A stretch of 64,000 nucleotides of DNA from Deltaproteobacteria bacterium (GTDB lineage: Bacteria > Myxococcota_A > UBA796 > SXON01): NCBI GenBank assembly GCA_947484175.1, contig CANKOI010000007.1:1-64000 (forward strand), given 5' to 3'. Both the position numbers and the translations under genes were made by a program. Positions 9,478-18,978 of the stretch are shown here, piece after piece; positions within the stretch are counted from its first letter, which is position 1; every line of letters begins with the position of its first letter. A model generated the notes under the pieces. It had not been told where the DNA came from, made no database searches, and saw only the letters and a list, made by a program, of their open reading frames with translations.

Positions 9478-10170
9478 TCAGTCGATAAAGAACTTGACCT
9501 CGTCTTCGCCCGTTTCGCTCCCCTGGTCGTGCGCCGTCACGCTCAACTTGTACCGGCCCTTCTCGAGCTCCGGCAGCAGGTAGATCGCGTTGCCCTCAGC
9601 ATTTGGCGTTTCGGGAAGGTCGTCGAGGTCTTCCGCCACCCCGCCCCACGTGAACCAGATGTCGGCCATCGAGTCGTTGCCGGGCTTCACGTTCACCTCC
9701 ACCCCCACGCCGTCGCCGAGTTGGAAGTGCGTGCCGTCCGCCGGTTCCTCGATGGTCACCTTGGGCGCCGCGTTGCCCGAGATGTTCATCTGGACCGAGT
9801 CGGCGGCCGTGGCACCGAAGCCATCGGCCGCGGAGAGCGCGATGCCGTACGTGCCCTCAAGGAGGCCATCCGGAAGGTAGAGCGTAGCCTCCTTCTCCGT
9901 GCGCAGCGGATTCTGCTCCTCGTGCACCTCGGGATCGATGCTCCAAGTGAGAACGAGCGGGTTGGCCGTGGCATCGTCGCCGATGGTGGCCACCACCGTG
10001 AACGGCACCCCCTCCTGCTCCCGCGCCCCCTCGTACGGGCTGGTGATCTGCACCGTGGGCGCCGAATTTTCGGTGTCCTGAACCGTGCACGCCGTGAGCA
10101 GGAAGGAAATCAAAGGACCCGCAGGATAGCCCGCGAGTCGAAGGAGCGCACGGTGTCGATCGGTCCCCAT
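9478..10170 (-). CDS. Putative lipoprotein with Ig/cadherin-like repeats
   Basis: LISFLLTAC lipobox followed by tandem APTVQITSP/APKVTIEEPADG repeats; alternative TTG start at 10113. Confidence 0.6.
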   Translation of the reverse strand: MGTDRHRALLRLAGYPAGPLISFLLTACTVQDTENSAPTVQITSPYEGAREQEGVPFTVVATIGDDATANPLVLTWSIDPEVHEEQNPLRTEKEATLYLPDGLLEGTYGIALSAADGFGATAADSVQMNISGNAAPKVTIEEPADGTHFQLGDGVGVEVNVKPGNDSMADIWFTWGGVAEDLDDLPETPNAEGNAIYLLPELEKGRYKLSVTAHDQGSETGEDEVKFFID

Positions 10171-11898
10171 CGCCGCAGCACGGTGTCGTTCGCGGCGGCG
10201 CTCGGCCTTGCGGCCGGAGCCGTCGAGGCCGCCGCGAGAACCACGCCGCAATGGGGCTTCGGGCCGCTGGAGTTGGCGCAGTTCGCGGGGCTCTCGGCAG
10301 CCTTGGGGGGCGGCGTGGGCGCGGCGTTGGGTCTTGCGCTCGGGCACGGCCAGGGGCCGCGCGCACGCCGCCTGCCGGCGGCGGCGCTCGGCGCGCTCTT
10401 CGGCGCCATCACGTGGCGCTACGAGTTCGCCCTCAACGAATCCCTCCGGCAGCCGAACGTGCTGCTGGCCATCGCGGCCGGCGGGCTCGCCGGCGGGCTC
10501 TTCGCTACCTGGCTCGCTTGGGTGCCGGTGCGCTGGCTGATCGCCATCGCAGGCGTTGCGCTCTCCCTAGTGGGCGTTCGCGGCCGCCCGGTGCAGGGCA
10601 CCGCTTCCTCCCGACCGAACGTGCTCGTCGTGAGTCTCGACACCACGCGGGCCGATGCCGTGGCCGACAAACCCGTCTGGGCGCGCCTCGTGCGTGAGGG
10701 CACCTCCTTTTCGCAGGCCATCGCGGCGGCCCCGATCACGGAGCCGTCCCACCTCGCCATGTTCACCGGTGAGGCCCCGTTTCGGTCCGGAGTGGTGAGC
10801 AACGGCACCCAACTGGGAGAGCGGCCGCTGGTGTGGCGAGAGCTCCAGGCCGCCGGGTGGCTCACGGCAGGGTTCGTCTCAGGGTTCCCGCTGCATTCCC
10901 GCTACGGCTGGACGCAGGGGATGTCGGTGTACGACGACGATTTCGGCGCCTGGCCCGGAGCGGAGTCGCTCACGTTGGTGAAGGGGTGGAACCAGGTAGC
11001 GGTGAAGGAGCACGCGCTCCGGGAGCGCAGCGCGGCGCGGGTCTTGGCCCGCTCGGAGCGCTGGCTCCGCGCCCACCGCGACGAGTCGTTCTTCGCATTC
11101 GTACACTTCTACGATGCCCACGGCCCCTACGTTTCCGAGCGAAACTCCACGCTGGGAGCGCCCCCCACTTCCGGCCCCCCGCTGGCGCTGCCCGCCTACT
11201 GGCCCGCCGCTCACCGCTCCATCACCAGCACCGACTGGCTGGCGCGCGCCTACGACGAGGAGGTCCGCGATGTCGATACCGCGCTCGGCCGCCTGCTCGA
11301 CGCCCTCGGCGACCGCCTCGACAACACCATCGTCATCGTCACGGCCGACCACGGCGAGAGCCTCACCGAACACGGCTATCTCTTCGACCACGGCGACAAT
11401 CTCTACGATCCCTCGCTGCGCGTGCCCTTGGTCGTACGGTGGCCAGGCACCGTGGCGGCGGGGCTTCGCCTCGACTGCCAGGTAGGCGGGGTGGACCTCG
11501 CGCCCACACTCCGCGAGCTGGTCGGCTTGCCGGCCGGCGCGCCGAGCGACGGCGTGTCGCGGGCAGCGGAATTGAAGGGGGGGGCCTGTAGAGAACGCCC
11601 CGTCGTGGCCAGCACGACGGCGGGGCGTTTTGTCGCGGAACCCCCGGTGGACCATGCCGTTCGCGGCGACGGCCTGAAGCTCATCCACCACCAGGCCGGG
11701 AACCGTGAGGCGTACGACCTCGGCCACGACCCGGGAGAAACAACGCCACTTGAGCAGACCGAGGCGCTCCGCCATCGCTCCGCGGCCTTCGAGCTCCTGC
11801 TCAAGGGGGCAGGGCAGGTGGCGAGCCCCGACCAAGACCCCGAAACCCGCCGCGCCCTCGAACTGCTCGGCTACGTGGAACCGGAGGGGGCGCCATGA
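10153..11898 (+). CDS. Membrane-anchored sulfatase/alkaline phosphatase superfamily protein
   Basis: N-terminal TM segments; VLVVSLDTTRADAV, VTADHGESLTEHGYLFDHGDNLYDPSLRVPL motifs; GTG start inferred. Confidence 0.85.
   Translation: MSIGPHRRSTVSFAAALGLAAGAVEAAARTTPQWGFGPLELAQFAGLSAALGGGVGAALGLALGHGQGPRARRLPAAALGALFGAITWRYEFALNESLRQPNVLLAIAAGGLAGGLFATWLAWVPVRWLIAIAGVALSLVGVRGRPVQGTASSRPNVLVVSLDTTRADAVADKPVWARLVREGTSFSQAIAAAPITEPSHLAMFTGEAPFRSGVVSNGTQLGERPLVWRELQAAGWLTAGFVSGFPLHSRYGWTQGMSVYDDDFGAWPGAESLTLVKGWNQVAVKEHALRERSAARVLARSERWLRAHRDESFFAFVHFYDAHGPYVSERNSTLGAPPTSGPPLALPAYWPAAHRSITSTDWLARAYDEEVRDVDTALGRLLDALGDRLDNTIVIVTADHGESLTEHGYLFDHGDNLYDPSLRVPLVVRWPGTVAAGLRLDCQVGGVDLAPTLRELVGLPAGAPSDGVSRAAELKGGACRERPVVASTTAGRFVAEPPVDHAVRGDGLKLIHHQAGNREAYDLGHDPGETTPLEQTEALRHRSAAFELLLKGAGQVASPDQDPETRRALELLGYVEPEGAP
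11594..11631 (+). other. Intragenic GC-rich hairpin followed by TTTT
   Basis: Arms aacgccccgtcgtg / cacgacggcggggcgtt (3-nt bulge), loop gccag, then tttt; inside sulfatase CDS. Confidence 0.45.
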
Positions 11899-13802
11899 AC
11901 GAGGGTCCGGGCCAGTTCGACATCCCCGACGACCCGGGGGAGTTGGCCCCCGTGCCGGAGCGGCGGATGCCTTGGCGCATCGCCACCCAGGTGGCAGCGG
12001 CCGGCGCGCTGTTCGGAGGGGTGGAGGGCGTGGTGGTGGCCGTTCGTTCTCCGTTGATGCTCACGGCCAGTGAGCGCGCCGAACTCAGCCTCGCTGCGGC
12101 GATGGCCGACGCGGGTGTGGCCCTCGTGGCCGGACTGGTGGCGGGGGTCTACGCAGGGCGCACCCAACGCGCCGATCCGTTGTGGCGCCGCTACCAACGG
12201 GGCTTCGGGGTGGGGTGGTCGCTGGTGACGGCCTTCTTTCTGGCGCCGATGATCGCCGAGCTCGTGCGCCGGGGTGACGGACGCAACGCAGCGGGGCTGG
12301 CGGCCGTGAGCCTGAGCGTGGCCGCCTTCGGTTTTCTGACCTCCGGCTTCTTCTACCGCCGCGAGATGATCGGGTTGATGCCCCGCCTCGGTTTCCGCCT
12401 TCCCGCGGGGGTCGGCGTCGTGGTCCTAGCCTTGGTGAGCGCGGCGGCGCCGCAGTACCGGGTGGCCCCGGTCCTCCGAGCCGGAACCGGCGCGCCGAAC
12501 CTCGTCCTCATCACCCTCGACACCCTCCGCCGCGACCACGTGGGCATCTACGGGGGGCAGGCCGCCACGCCAAACCTCGACCGGCTCGGGCTCGAGGGCG
12601 GCATCTTCGAGGCCGCCATCACCCCGCTCCCCGAAACGGCGCCCTCGCACGCCTCGATGCTCACCGGCCGGCACCCCAGCGAACACAAGGTGGTGCAGAA
12701 CGGCCGCAGGCTCGCCAGCGCGGAAGTCACTCTGGCGGAACAGGTAGGCCTGGCCGGCTGGCGAACGGGGGCGTTCGTGTCGTCGTTCGCGCTCGACAGT
12801 TCGACGGGCCTCGACCAAGGCTTCGAAGTCTACGACGACGATTTTTTCCCTGCGCTCCGCGGCGTCGGAGAGTTCCGCACCGGCTGGCTCGCCCTGCGGC
12901 TCCTGCTGCGCTTCGGCGATCCGGCGGACTGGCCCTCGCTGCTTGAGCGCCGCGGCGACGCGACGGTTGCTCGGGCGCTCGCCTGGGTCGACACCCTCCC
13001 GGCCGAGGCGCCGCTGTTCCTGTGGGTGCACCTCTTCGACCCGCACTCGCCCTACGCCCCGCACAACAGCGGCGTGGGCGTAGACCACGCCGCGATCCTC
13101 GCCGACGAGCCCGGGCACGCGTACTCGGAGGCGGAGCGCGTTGCGCTCCGCCGCCAGTACGCGGCGGAGGTGGCGTACACCGACACCCAGGTGGGCGCGC
13201 TGCTCGACGGCCTCCGCAGCCGGGGCCGGCTGGAGGAAGCCGCCGTGCTGGCCCTCGCTGACCACGGCGAGAGCCTCGGCGAACACGGGATCGAGTTCAA
13301 CCACCACGGCCTGTACGAGCCGGTGCTGCAAATCCCCGTGGTGTTTTGGGCGTCGCAGCAAGCGTGGGAGCCCGGCACGCGGAGCCTCGCCCCCGTCACG
13401 GTGCTCGACGTCGCGAACACCCTCCTCGACTACGCAGGCGTGCCCAAGCTCACCAACACCGACTCCCTCTCCATGCAGGTGCCGCTGGCGGGCGGGATCA
13501 CCAGCACCTCGCCTGCGCTCTTGATGGGGCGCACCGATACGGAGTGGCTGTACGGCGTGCGTTCCACCGCGGGGGCCAAGTACGTCGCGGGGGAGAGCCG
13601 CAGCGAAGAGGTCTACGACCTCGCCACCGACCCCGGCGAGCTGCACAACCTCGCCGCCGACCAACCTGCAGCGCTCGAGAGCGGGCGGCGCAGCGTGCAG
13701 ATGCTTCGGTCGCACATCGATCGCGAGCTCGCCGAACCGGGCGAGTCGGGCGCGGCCTTGATGCTGCAGGCGCTCGGCTACACCGAGCCGGCCGACAAGT
13801 GA
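11895..13802 (+). CDS. Membrane-anchored sulfatase
   Basis: NLVLITLDTLRRDHVGIYGGQAATPNLDRL and LADHGESLGEHGIEFNHHGLYEPVLQIPVV; multiple N-terminal TM segments; ATGA overlap with upstream sulfatase. Confidence 0.9.
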   Translation: MNEGPGQFDIPDDPGELAPVPERRMPWRIATQVAAAGALFGGVEGVVVAVRSPLMLTASERAELSLAAAMADAGVALVAGLVAGVYAGRTQRADPLWRRYQRGFGVGWSLVTAFFLAPMIAELVRRGDGRNAAGLAAVSLSVAAFGFLTSGFFYRREMIGLMPRLGFRLPAGVGVVVLALVSAAAPQYRVAPVLRAGTGAPNLVLITLDTLRRDHVGIYGGQAATPNLDRLGLEGGIFEAAITPLPETAPSHASMLTGRHPSEHKVVQNGRRLASAEVTLAEQVGLAGWRTGAFVSSFALDSSTGLDQGFEVYDDDFFPALRGVGEFRTGWLALRLLLRFGDPADWPSLLERRGDATVARALAWVDTLPAEAPLFLWVHLFDPHSPYAPHNSGVGVDHAAILADEPGHAYSEAERVALRRQYAAEVAYTDTQVGALLDGLRSRGRLEEAAVLALADHGESLGEHGIEFNHHGLYEPVLQIPVVFWASQQAWEPGTRSLAPVTVLDVANTLLDYAGVPKLTNTDSLSMQVPLAGGITSTSPALLMGRTDTEWLYGVRSTAGAKYVAGESRSEEVYDLATDPGELHNLAADQPAALESGRRSVQMLRSHIDRELAEPGESGAALMLQALGYTEPADK

Positions 13803-16144
13803 CGTCTCGTCGTTGGCTCTGGCCGCTCCTCTTCTACGTTGCTCTCGCGGTGCTGCTTGCTCCGGCGGCAGCCAGCGGCGAGGGGGTTTTCGGGCACCAC
13901 GACTTCCGTCACCACCACCTGCCCTGGCGTTCATGGGCGGCCGCTCGCTGGGGCAGCGGCGAAGTGCCGTGGTGGGCCAGCGGGGCCGCCAACGGCTTCC
14001 CGCTCCTCGCCGAAGGCGAGGGCGGCTTCCTCTACGCGCCCACGATGCTGCTCTTTGTGGTGTTGCCCGACGCGCTCGCCCTCAACTGGAGTGTGCTCGG
14101 GCACCATGTCTTTGCGGCGATGGGCTTCTGGGCATTCACTCGCGCCCTCGGGCTGCGGGGGAGCGCGCCGGTCGTGGCGGGGCTGGTCTGGGGCTTCTCG
14201 GGGTTCCTCGTCTCGCACGCGCTCTACCTCGGGATGCAGAACGGGCTCGCCTGGGTGGGCTGGCTGCTGTTCGCAGTCGTGCGGCGCAACGGGTGGCTGA
14301 CGGCGGTGGGCGTAGGCATGCTCGGGCTCGCGGGGCACCCCCAGGGCGCAGCGTTCGCGGGAGCGCTGGTGGCGGCCTTCGCCTTGGCCAGTCTTTCCGG
14401 CCGCGACCGCCTGCGCTGGCTGGCCGCCGCCGCGGCAGGCGTCGTGATCGCGAGTGGGCAACTGGTCGCCACCCTCGAACTGAGCCGCCACTCGCTCCGC
14501 GACGGCGGCGTGGGCTCGTTGTTCGGCAGCATCGGCGCGATGCCGCCGCAGGAGCTCGTCGGCTTGGTGCTCCCTTTCGCGTTCGGGTTCGACCGCCCCG
14601 CCGACGTGGCCGAAACCTACTATCACCGCGGCTCCGGCTACTGGGGCGGGGGGGTGAACAGCTGGGAGATGTGCGTCTACGTCGGCATCCCGGTGGTGGT
14701 GCTCGCCGCCGCGGGCGCGCGTAGATCCCGCTTCTGGTCGGCGGTCGTCGTGCTCGGAGCGCTGCTGATGCTCGGCGGGCCGCTTTGGGCGCTCGTTCGC
14801 CTGCTTCCCGGATTCGCCTACTTCCGTTTTCCCGCCCGGTTCGCGATTTTCACCATCGCCGGGCTCGCTGTGCTCGCAGCCTACGGAATCGACGAACTGC
14901 GCCGTCGTCCGAACCACCGCAACCTGCGCACGGCGTGCCTCTGGGCCTTGGCGCTGTTCTCCCTGAGCACCGGGTTTCTCCACCTCGGGCTCGACACCCG
15001 GCGAACCGAGATCGCCGCGCTCCTCACCGGGCACTTCGCGCGTCAAGTCGACCTCCCGCCCCCGCCCGCCGCGCTCTCCCCGCTGGCGCAGGCCGCTCTC
15101 CCCTCCCCAGAGCCAGAGAACGCCGCCGCAATCCCATCGAAGGTGCGCCGGATCCTCGCTGACCTGCGGCACAGCACCGACCCGCGATCCTCTCGCGTGT
15201 GGTGGCCCGCCGGTCTCTTGCTCGTCACCGCGCTCAATCTTCGGCGCCCCCGCGTGCTCGCCGCGGTGGTTGCCTGCGACCTGCTGGCCTTCGGGCACGA
15301 CTACCACCCCACGCGGCCGGCTGAAGAGGCGGGGGAAGCGCCCGCTTGGCTCGCGCCCGCGATGCGAGAGCTCGGCGGGTACCGCACCACCGTCCTCGAT
15401 CGACGAGTGCCCATCGACCTCGACGGCGACCTGCTCTCCGCCAGCATGGGGCTCCCGCTCGGCACCAACGACGTGATCCTCCCCTCGCCGCTCCTGCTCG
15501 TGCGCAACGACGCGCTCCTCGCGTCGGCCGGGCTCGACGTGGGCGACAAGGGGCCCGACAAGGTGCGGCGCTGGTTGGCGCATCGCGAGATTTCCCGGCG
15601 GCTGTCCGTGCGCTGGATCGCCAGTCTCCACGAGTTGCCGGGCTTGATTCCAAGGGTTCGCGGGCGGTATCAGGTGTGGGAAGACCCTCAGGCCCTGCCG
15701 CGCGTTCGGGTGCTACCCTGTGTGGAGGGGGTCAGGAGTGTGGAGGCGGCCTTTGCGGCCGTCCTGCGTGCCGACCCCGAGCGCACGACCGTGCTGGAAG
15801 GAGGGGAGACGGGCTGCACCGAGGGTGCGGCGGGCGTGGCTCGCATCCTTTCCTACACCGATGAACACGTGGAGATCGAGGCGTCGGGGCCCGGAACCCT
15901 GGTGCTCGCAGATACGCAGTACCCGGGCTGGCGAGCCTCGGTGGACGGGAACGCCGTGCCCATCTCCACCGCCGACCTGAACCTGCGCGCGGTGGCGCTG
16001 CCCGCGGGCGCGCACTCCGTGAGCTTCCACTATGAGCCGGGGCTCCTCCGCTGGCTCGTCGGCCTCGGGCTGGTGGCGCTCCTAGGGGCGCTCGCTCTGC
16101 CGCTGATCGGCCTCGCCAGCGGGTTAGGTCTAAAGCCGAAATGA
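13799..16144 (+). CDS. YfhO-like multi-TM membrane protein
   Basis: Many hydrophobic segments, C-terminal LVLADTQYPGWRASVDGNAVPI typical of YfhO family; GTG start overlapping upstream stop. Confidence 0.75.
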   Translation: MTSRRWLWPLLFYVALAVLLAPAAASGEGVFGHHDFRHHHLPWRSWAAARWGSGEVPWWASGAANGFPLLAEGEGGFLYAPTMLLFVVLPDALALNWSVLGHHVFAAMGFWAFTRALGLRGSAPVVAGLVWGFSGFLVSHALYLGMQNGLAWVGWLLFAVVRRNGWLTAVGVGMLGLAGHPQGAAFAGALVAAFALASLSGRDRLRWLAAAAAGVVIASGQLVATLELSRHSLRDGGVGSLFGSIGAMPPQELVGLVLPFAFGFDRPADVAETYYHRGSGYWGGGVNSWEMCVYVGIPVVVLAAAGARRSRFWSAVVVLGALLMLGGPLWALVRLLPGFAYFRFPARFAIFTIAGLAVLAAYGIDELRRRPNHRNLRTACLWALALFSLSTGFLHLGLDTRRTEIAALLTGHFARQVDLPPPPAALSPLAQAALPSPEPENAAAIPSKVRRILADLRHSTDPRSSRVWWPAGLLLVTALNLRRPRVLAAVVACDLLAFGHDYHPTRPAEEAGEAPAWLAPAMRELGGYRTTVLDRRVPIDLDGDLLSASMGLPLGTNDVILPSPLLLVRNDALLASAGLDVGDKGPDKVRRWLAHREISRRLSVRWIASLHELPGLIPRVRGRYQVWEDPQALPRVRVLPCVEGVRSVEAAFAAVLRADPERTTVLEGGETGCTEGAAGVARILSYTDEHVEIEASGPGTLVLADTQYPGWRASVDGNAVPISTADLNLRAVALPAGAHSVSFHYEPGLLRWLVGLGLVALLGALALPLIGLASGLGLKPK

Positions 16145-17334
16145 GCGAAGAACGGTACAGCGTCGGGCGGCTGTTGGGCGAGATCAACTCGCTGCTGCGA
16201 GGTGAATTCACCGACATCTGGGTGGAGGGCGAGGTGGGCGGATTCAAGCCCGCCGCCAGCGGCCACTGGTACTTCTCGCTGAAAGACCCCGCGAGCGACG
16301 CCGTGCTCGCCTGCGCCATGTTCCGCGGCGACAACAGCCGCGTGAGGAAGCCCCCGCGGGAGGGCGAGAAGGTGCTGGTGCACGGCAGCGTAGATGTGTA
16401 CGCGCCCCGCGGCACCTTTTCGCTGAAGGTGCGGCGGCTCGAGCTGACCGGAGCCGGCGAGCTGGCGCGGCGCTTGGAGGAGCTGCGAGCGCGCCTCGCC
16501 GACGAGGGGCTGTTCGACCCCGCGCGCAAACGTGAGCTGCCCGCCTACCCGCGCGCCATCGGTGTGGCCACGAGCCCCACGGGCGCTGCGCTCCAGGACA
16601 TCCTGCGGGTGCTCGGGCAGCGCTGGCCGGGCCTTCCGGTCTACCTGGCGCCCTGCCGAGTGCAGGGGGAAGGGGCGGCCGAAGAAGTAGCTGCCGCGGT
16701 GGAGCTACTCAACGCAGACGGCCGCGCGGACGTGCTGCTGGTTGGCCGGGGGGGCGGTTCGGCGGAGGACCTTTTCTGCTTCAACGAGGAGGTGGTCGTG
16801 CGAGCGATCGCCGGGAGTCGTATTCCTACCATCAGCTGCGTCGGCCACGAGGTGGACGTGACGCTCGCCGACTTCGCGGCCGACTGGCGGGCCGCTACCC
16901 CCTCGCACGCCGTGGAGCGCGCCGTGCCCGTGCGCGACGAGGTGGCGGCGTGGGTGGAGGAGCGGGTGCTTCGGCTGCGGGGGGCCATGGAGCGACGCGT
17001 GCGGCTCCTCCGCGAGCGCTTGGCGCGCGTGAGGCTCCAGCACCCACGGCAGCGCATCGAACGCGGGCGGCAGCGGGCCGACGAGCTCGACGAACGCCTG
17101 CGGGCGGCCATCCTCCGGGGCCTCCAACGCAGGCGGGAGCGCGCGGCCGCCGTGGGTCGCCACTTGGACGCGCTCTCCCCGCTGCGCATCCTCGACCGCG
17201 GCTACGCCCTCGTGCAGCGCGACGGGCAGGCGGTGAGCGATTCAGCAACGTTGCGCGTCGGGGACACGCTGGAAGCGCGGTTCGCCCGCGGCCGGGCCAC
17301 CTTGGTGGTGAAAGCCCGCAGCGGCCTGTTCTGA
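16141..17334 (+). CDS. xseA: Exodeoxyribonuclease VII large subunit
   Basis: YSVGRLLGEINSLLRGEFTDIWVEGEVGGFKPAASGHWYFSLKD and LVGRGGGSAEDLFCFNEEVVVRAI; SCVGHEVDVTLADFAAD. Confidence 0.95.
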   Translation: MSEERYSVGRLLGEINSLLRGEFTDIWVEGEVGGFKPAASGHWYFSLKDPASDAVLACAMFRGDNSRVRKPPREGEKVLVHGSVDVYAPRGTFSLKVRRLELTGAGELARRLEELRARLADEGLFDPARKRELPAYPRAIGVATSPTGAALQDILRVLGQRWPGLPVYLAPCRVQGEGAAEEVAAAVELLNADGRADVLLVGRGGGSAEDLFCFNEEVVVRAIAGSRIPTISCVGHEVDVTLADFAADWRAATPSHAVERAVPVRDEVAAWVEERVLRLRGAMERRVRLLRERLARVRLQHPRQRIERGRQRADELDERLRAAILRGLQRRRERAAAVGRHLDALSPLRILDRGYALVQRDGQAVSDSATLRVGDTLEARFARGRATLVVKARSGLF

Positions 17335-17336
17335 CC

Positions 17337-17762
17337 GTGGAAGCCGACCTGTTCGTGAACCCTCGTGTCACCATCCCGGGCGAAGAGCTCCAGGTGGTCA
17401 CCAGCCGCTCGGGTGGGCCGGGCGGGCAGCATGTGAACACCACCGACAGCCGAGTGACGCTCCGGTGGAACGTGCTCACCTCGCGCGTCCTCGACGAAGA
17501 AACCCGCGCGCGCCTGCTCCTGCGCCTCGCCTCGAAGCTCACCCGCGAGGGCGAGGTGATGGTGTCGGTGAGCGACGACCGCAGCCAGCTCGTGAACCGC
17601 GGCCTCGCCCGCGACCGCCTCGCCGCGTTGGTGTGCCAGTCCCTGATCGTTCCGCGCACCCGCAGGCCCACTCGCCCCACCCGCGGCAGCAAGGAGCGGC
17701 GCATCGCCAGCAAGAAGCGCCGAGGGGAACGACTGCGCGATCGGGGAGCCGACGACAGCTGA
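17337..17762 (+). CDS. arfB: Peptidyl-tRNA hydrolase/release-factor-like GGQ protein (ArfB/YaeJ family)
   Basis: SRSGGPGGQHVNTTDSRVTLRWNV and basic C-terminal tail. Confidence 0.85.
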   Translation: MEADLFVNPRVTIPGEELQVVTSRSGGPGGQHVNTTDSRVTLRWNVLTSRVLDEETRARLLLRLASKLTREGEVMVSVSDDRSQLVNRGLARDRLAALVCQSLIVPRTRRPTRPTRGSKERRIASKKRRGERLRDRGADDS

Positions 17763-17799
17763 TACCGACTGCCCTCGATGCGGCTCGCCGCGCAGGACG
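17762..17799. repeat. Copy 2 of the intergenic repeat at 5924..5961
   Basis: See mate; begins at the stop codon of the arfB-like gene. Confidence 0.6.
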
Positions 17800-17832
17800 G
17801 GGATAAGGGATCGCGTCGCCCAAGGGTCCCTG

Positions 17833-18072
17833 ATGTCTACGCTCGAGAAGCTCACCGAAGTCATGCGCGAGGTGTTCGAAGACGACGAGCTCGTCGTCTC
17901 CCGGAGCACGAGCGCGCGCGAGGTGGCCGCCTGGGACTCCGTGATGCACGTCACCCTGATGATCTCGCTGGAGCGCGCCTTCGGCGTTCGTTTCAAAAGC
18001 GGAAACGTGGCGGGGCTGAAGAACGTGGGGGAGCTCGCCGACCTGATCGACCGGCTGAAGGCGGGCGGATGA
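17833..18072 (+). CDS. Acyl carrier protein
   Basis: 79 aa, WDSVMHVTLMISLERAFGVRF with the DS phosphopantetheine site. Confidence 0.85.
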   Translation: MSTLEKLTEVMREVFEDDELVVSRSTSAREVAAWDSVMHVTLMISLERAFGVRFKSGNVAGLKNVGELADLIDRLKAGG

Positions 18073-18974
18073 CCCGCGCACAGGCGCTCATCGCGTACGT
18101 GGCCGAGCACCATCCGCGCTCGTCTCGTGGGCTCGAAGAAGCTCGAGCGGTGAACCCGGAAGCCTGGGATGGCGTGGCCGAGCAGTTCCTGAGCTGGGCG
18201 GAAGGTGTGTGGGGGCCCGACGGCTGGCAGGCGCGCTGCGTGGAAGCGTTCGTCGTTTTCTCCAACGATGTGATCATGTCGCAGGCGCGATACGAAGCCG
18301 ACGGCCACTACGAAAGCTCATCCTTTGAAGCGTGTAACGCCGCGGTTTACAGCCAGCGCGAGGTGATGGACGACTACCTGTGGGGGGTGTTCATCACCAA
18401 CTTCTGCTGGTCGCACCACATGGAGCTGTCGCTGTTTTTCCGCGACCGGTTCCTCGCGAGGCTGCCCGGAGCGCCGGCGATCGTGGAGATCGCCCCGGGC
18501 CACGGGGGCTGGGGAGTGTGGGCGCTCAGCAATCGCGCCGACGCGCGGCTTCAGGGCTTCGACATCAGCCCGTCGTCGATCGCCATCGCGAGCTCGATTG
18601 CTGCGGCCGCCGGAGTCGGCTCCCGGGCCACCTACACCCTACGCAACGCACTCGACCTCGCTACGATGCCCACCGCGAGCGCCGATGCCGTGATCTGCTC
18701 GTTCCTCATCGAGCACCTCGAAGACCCCGGCCTGCTCGTGGCCAACATCGCCAACCTGCTCAAGCCGGGCGCCCGTGCCTACCTCGCGGGGGCGATCACC
18801 GCGGCACAGGTCGATCACATCTACGAGTTCCGCCACGAGTCGGAGCTGGTGGCCATCTGCGAAGCCCACGGCCTCCGCGTGTGCGAAACCCTCTCCGTCC
18901 ATCCGCGGCGCTTCTTGCCTCGTGCGCGCTTCTTGCCTCGTTCGATGGGCCTTATCTTGGAGAAGCGGGGGTAA
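18069..18974 (+). CDS. Class I SAM-dependent methyltransferase
   Basis: IVEIAPGHGGWGVWALS motif I, ICSFLIEHLEDPGLLVANIANLLKPGARA; ATGA overlap with the ACP gene. Confidence 0.85.
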   Translation: MTRAQALIAYVAEHHPRSSRGLEEARAVNPEAWDGVAEQFLSWAEGVWGPDGWQARCVEAFVVFSNDVIMSQARYEADGHYESSSFEACNAAVYSQREVMDDYLWGVFITNFCWSHHMELSLFFRDRFLARLPGAPAIVEIAPGHGGWGVWALSNRADARLQGFDISPSSIAIASSIAAAAGVGSRATYTLRNALDLATMPTASADAVICSFLIEHLEDPGLLVANIANLLKPGARAYLAGAITAAQVDHIYEFRHESELVAICEAHGLRVCETLSVHPRRFLPRARFLPRSMGLILEKRG

Positions 18975-18978
18975 CCCG

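Noticed and set aside
13931-15631. 566-aa minus-strand ORF
   Set aside because: Antisense to the YfhO-like membrane protein; composition typical of spurious high-GC antisense ORFs.
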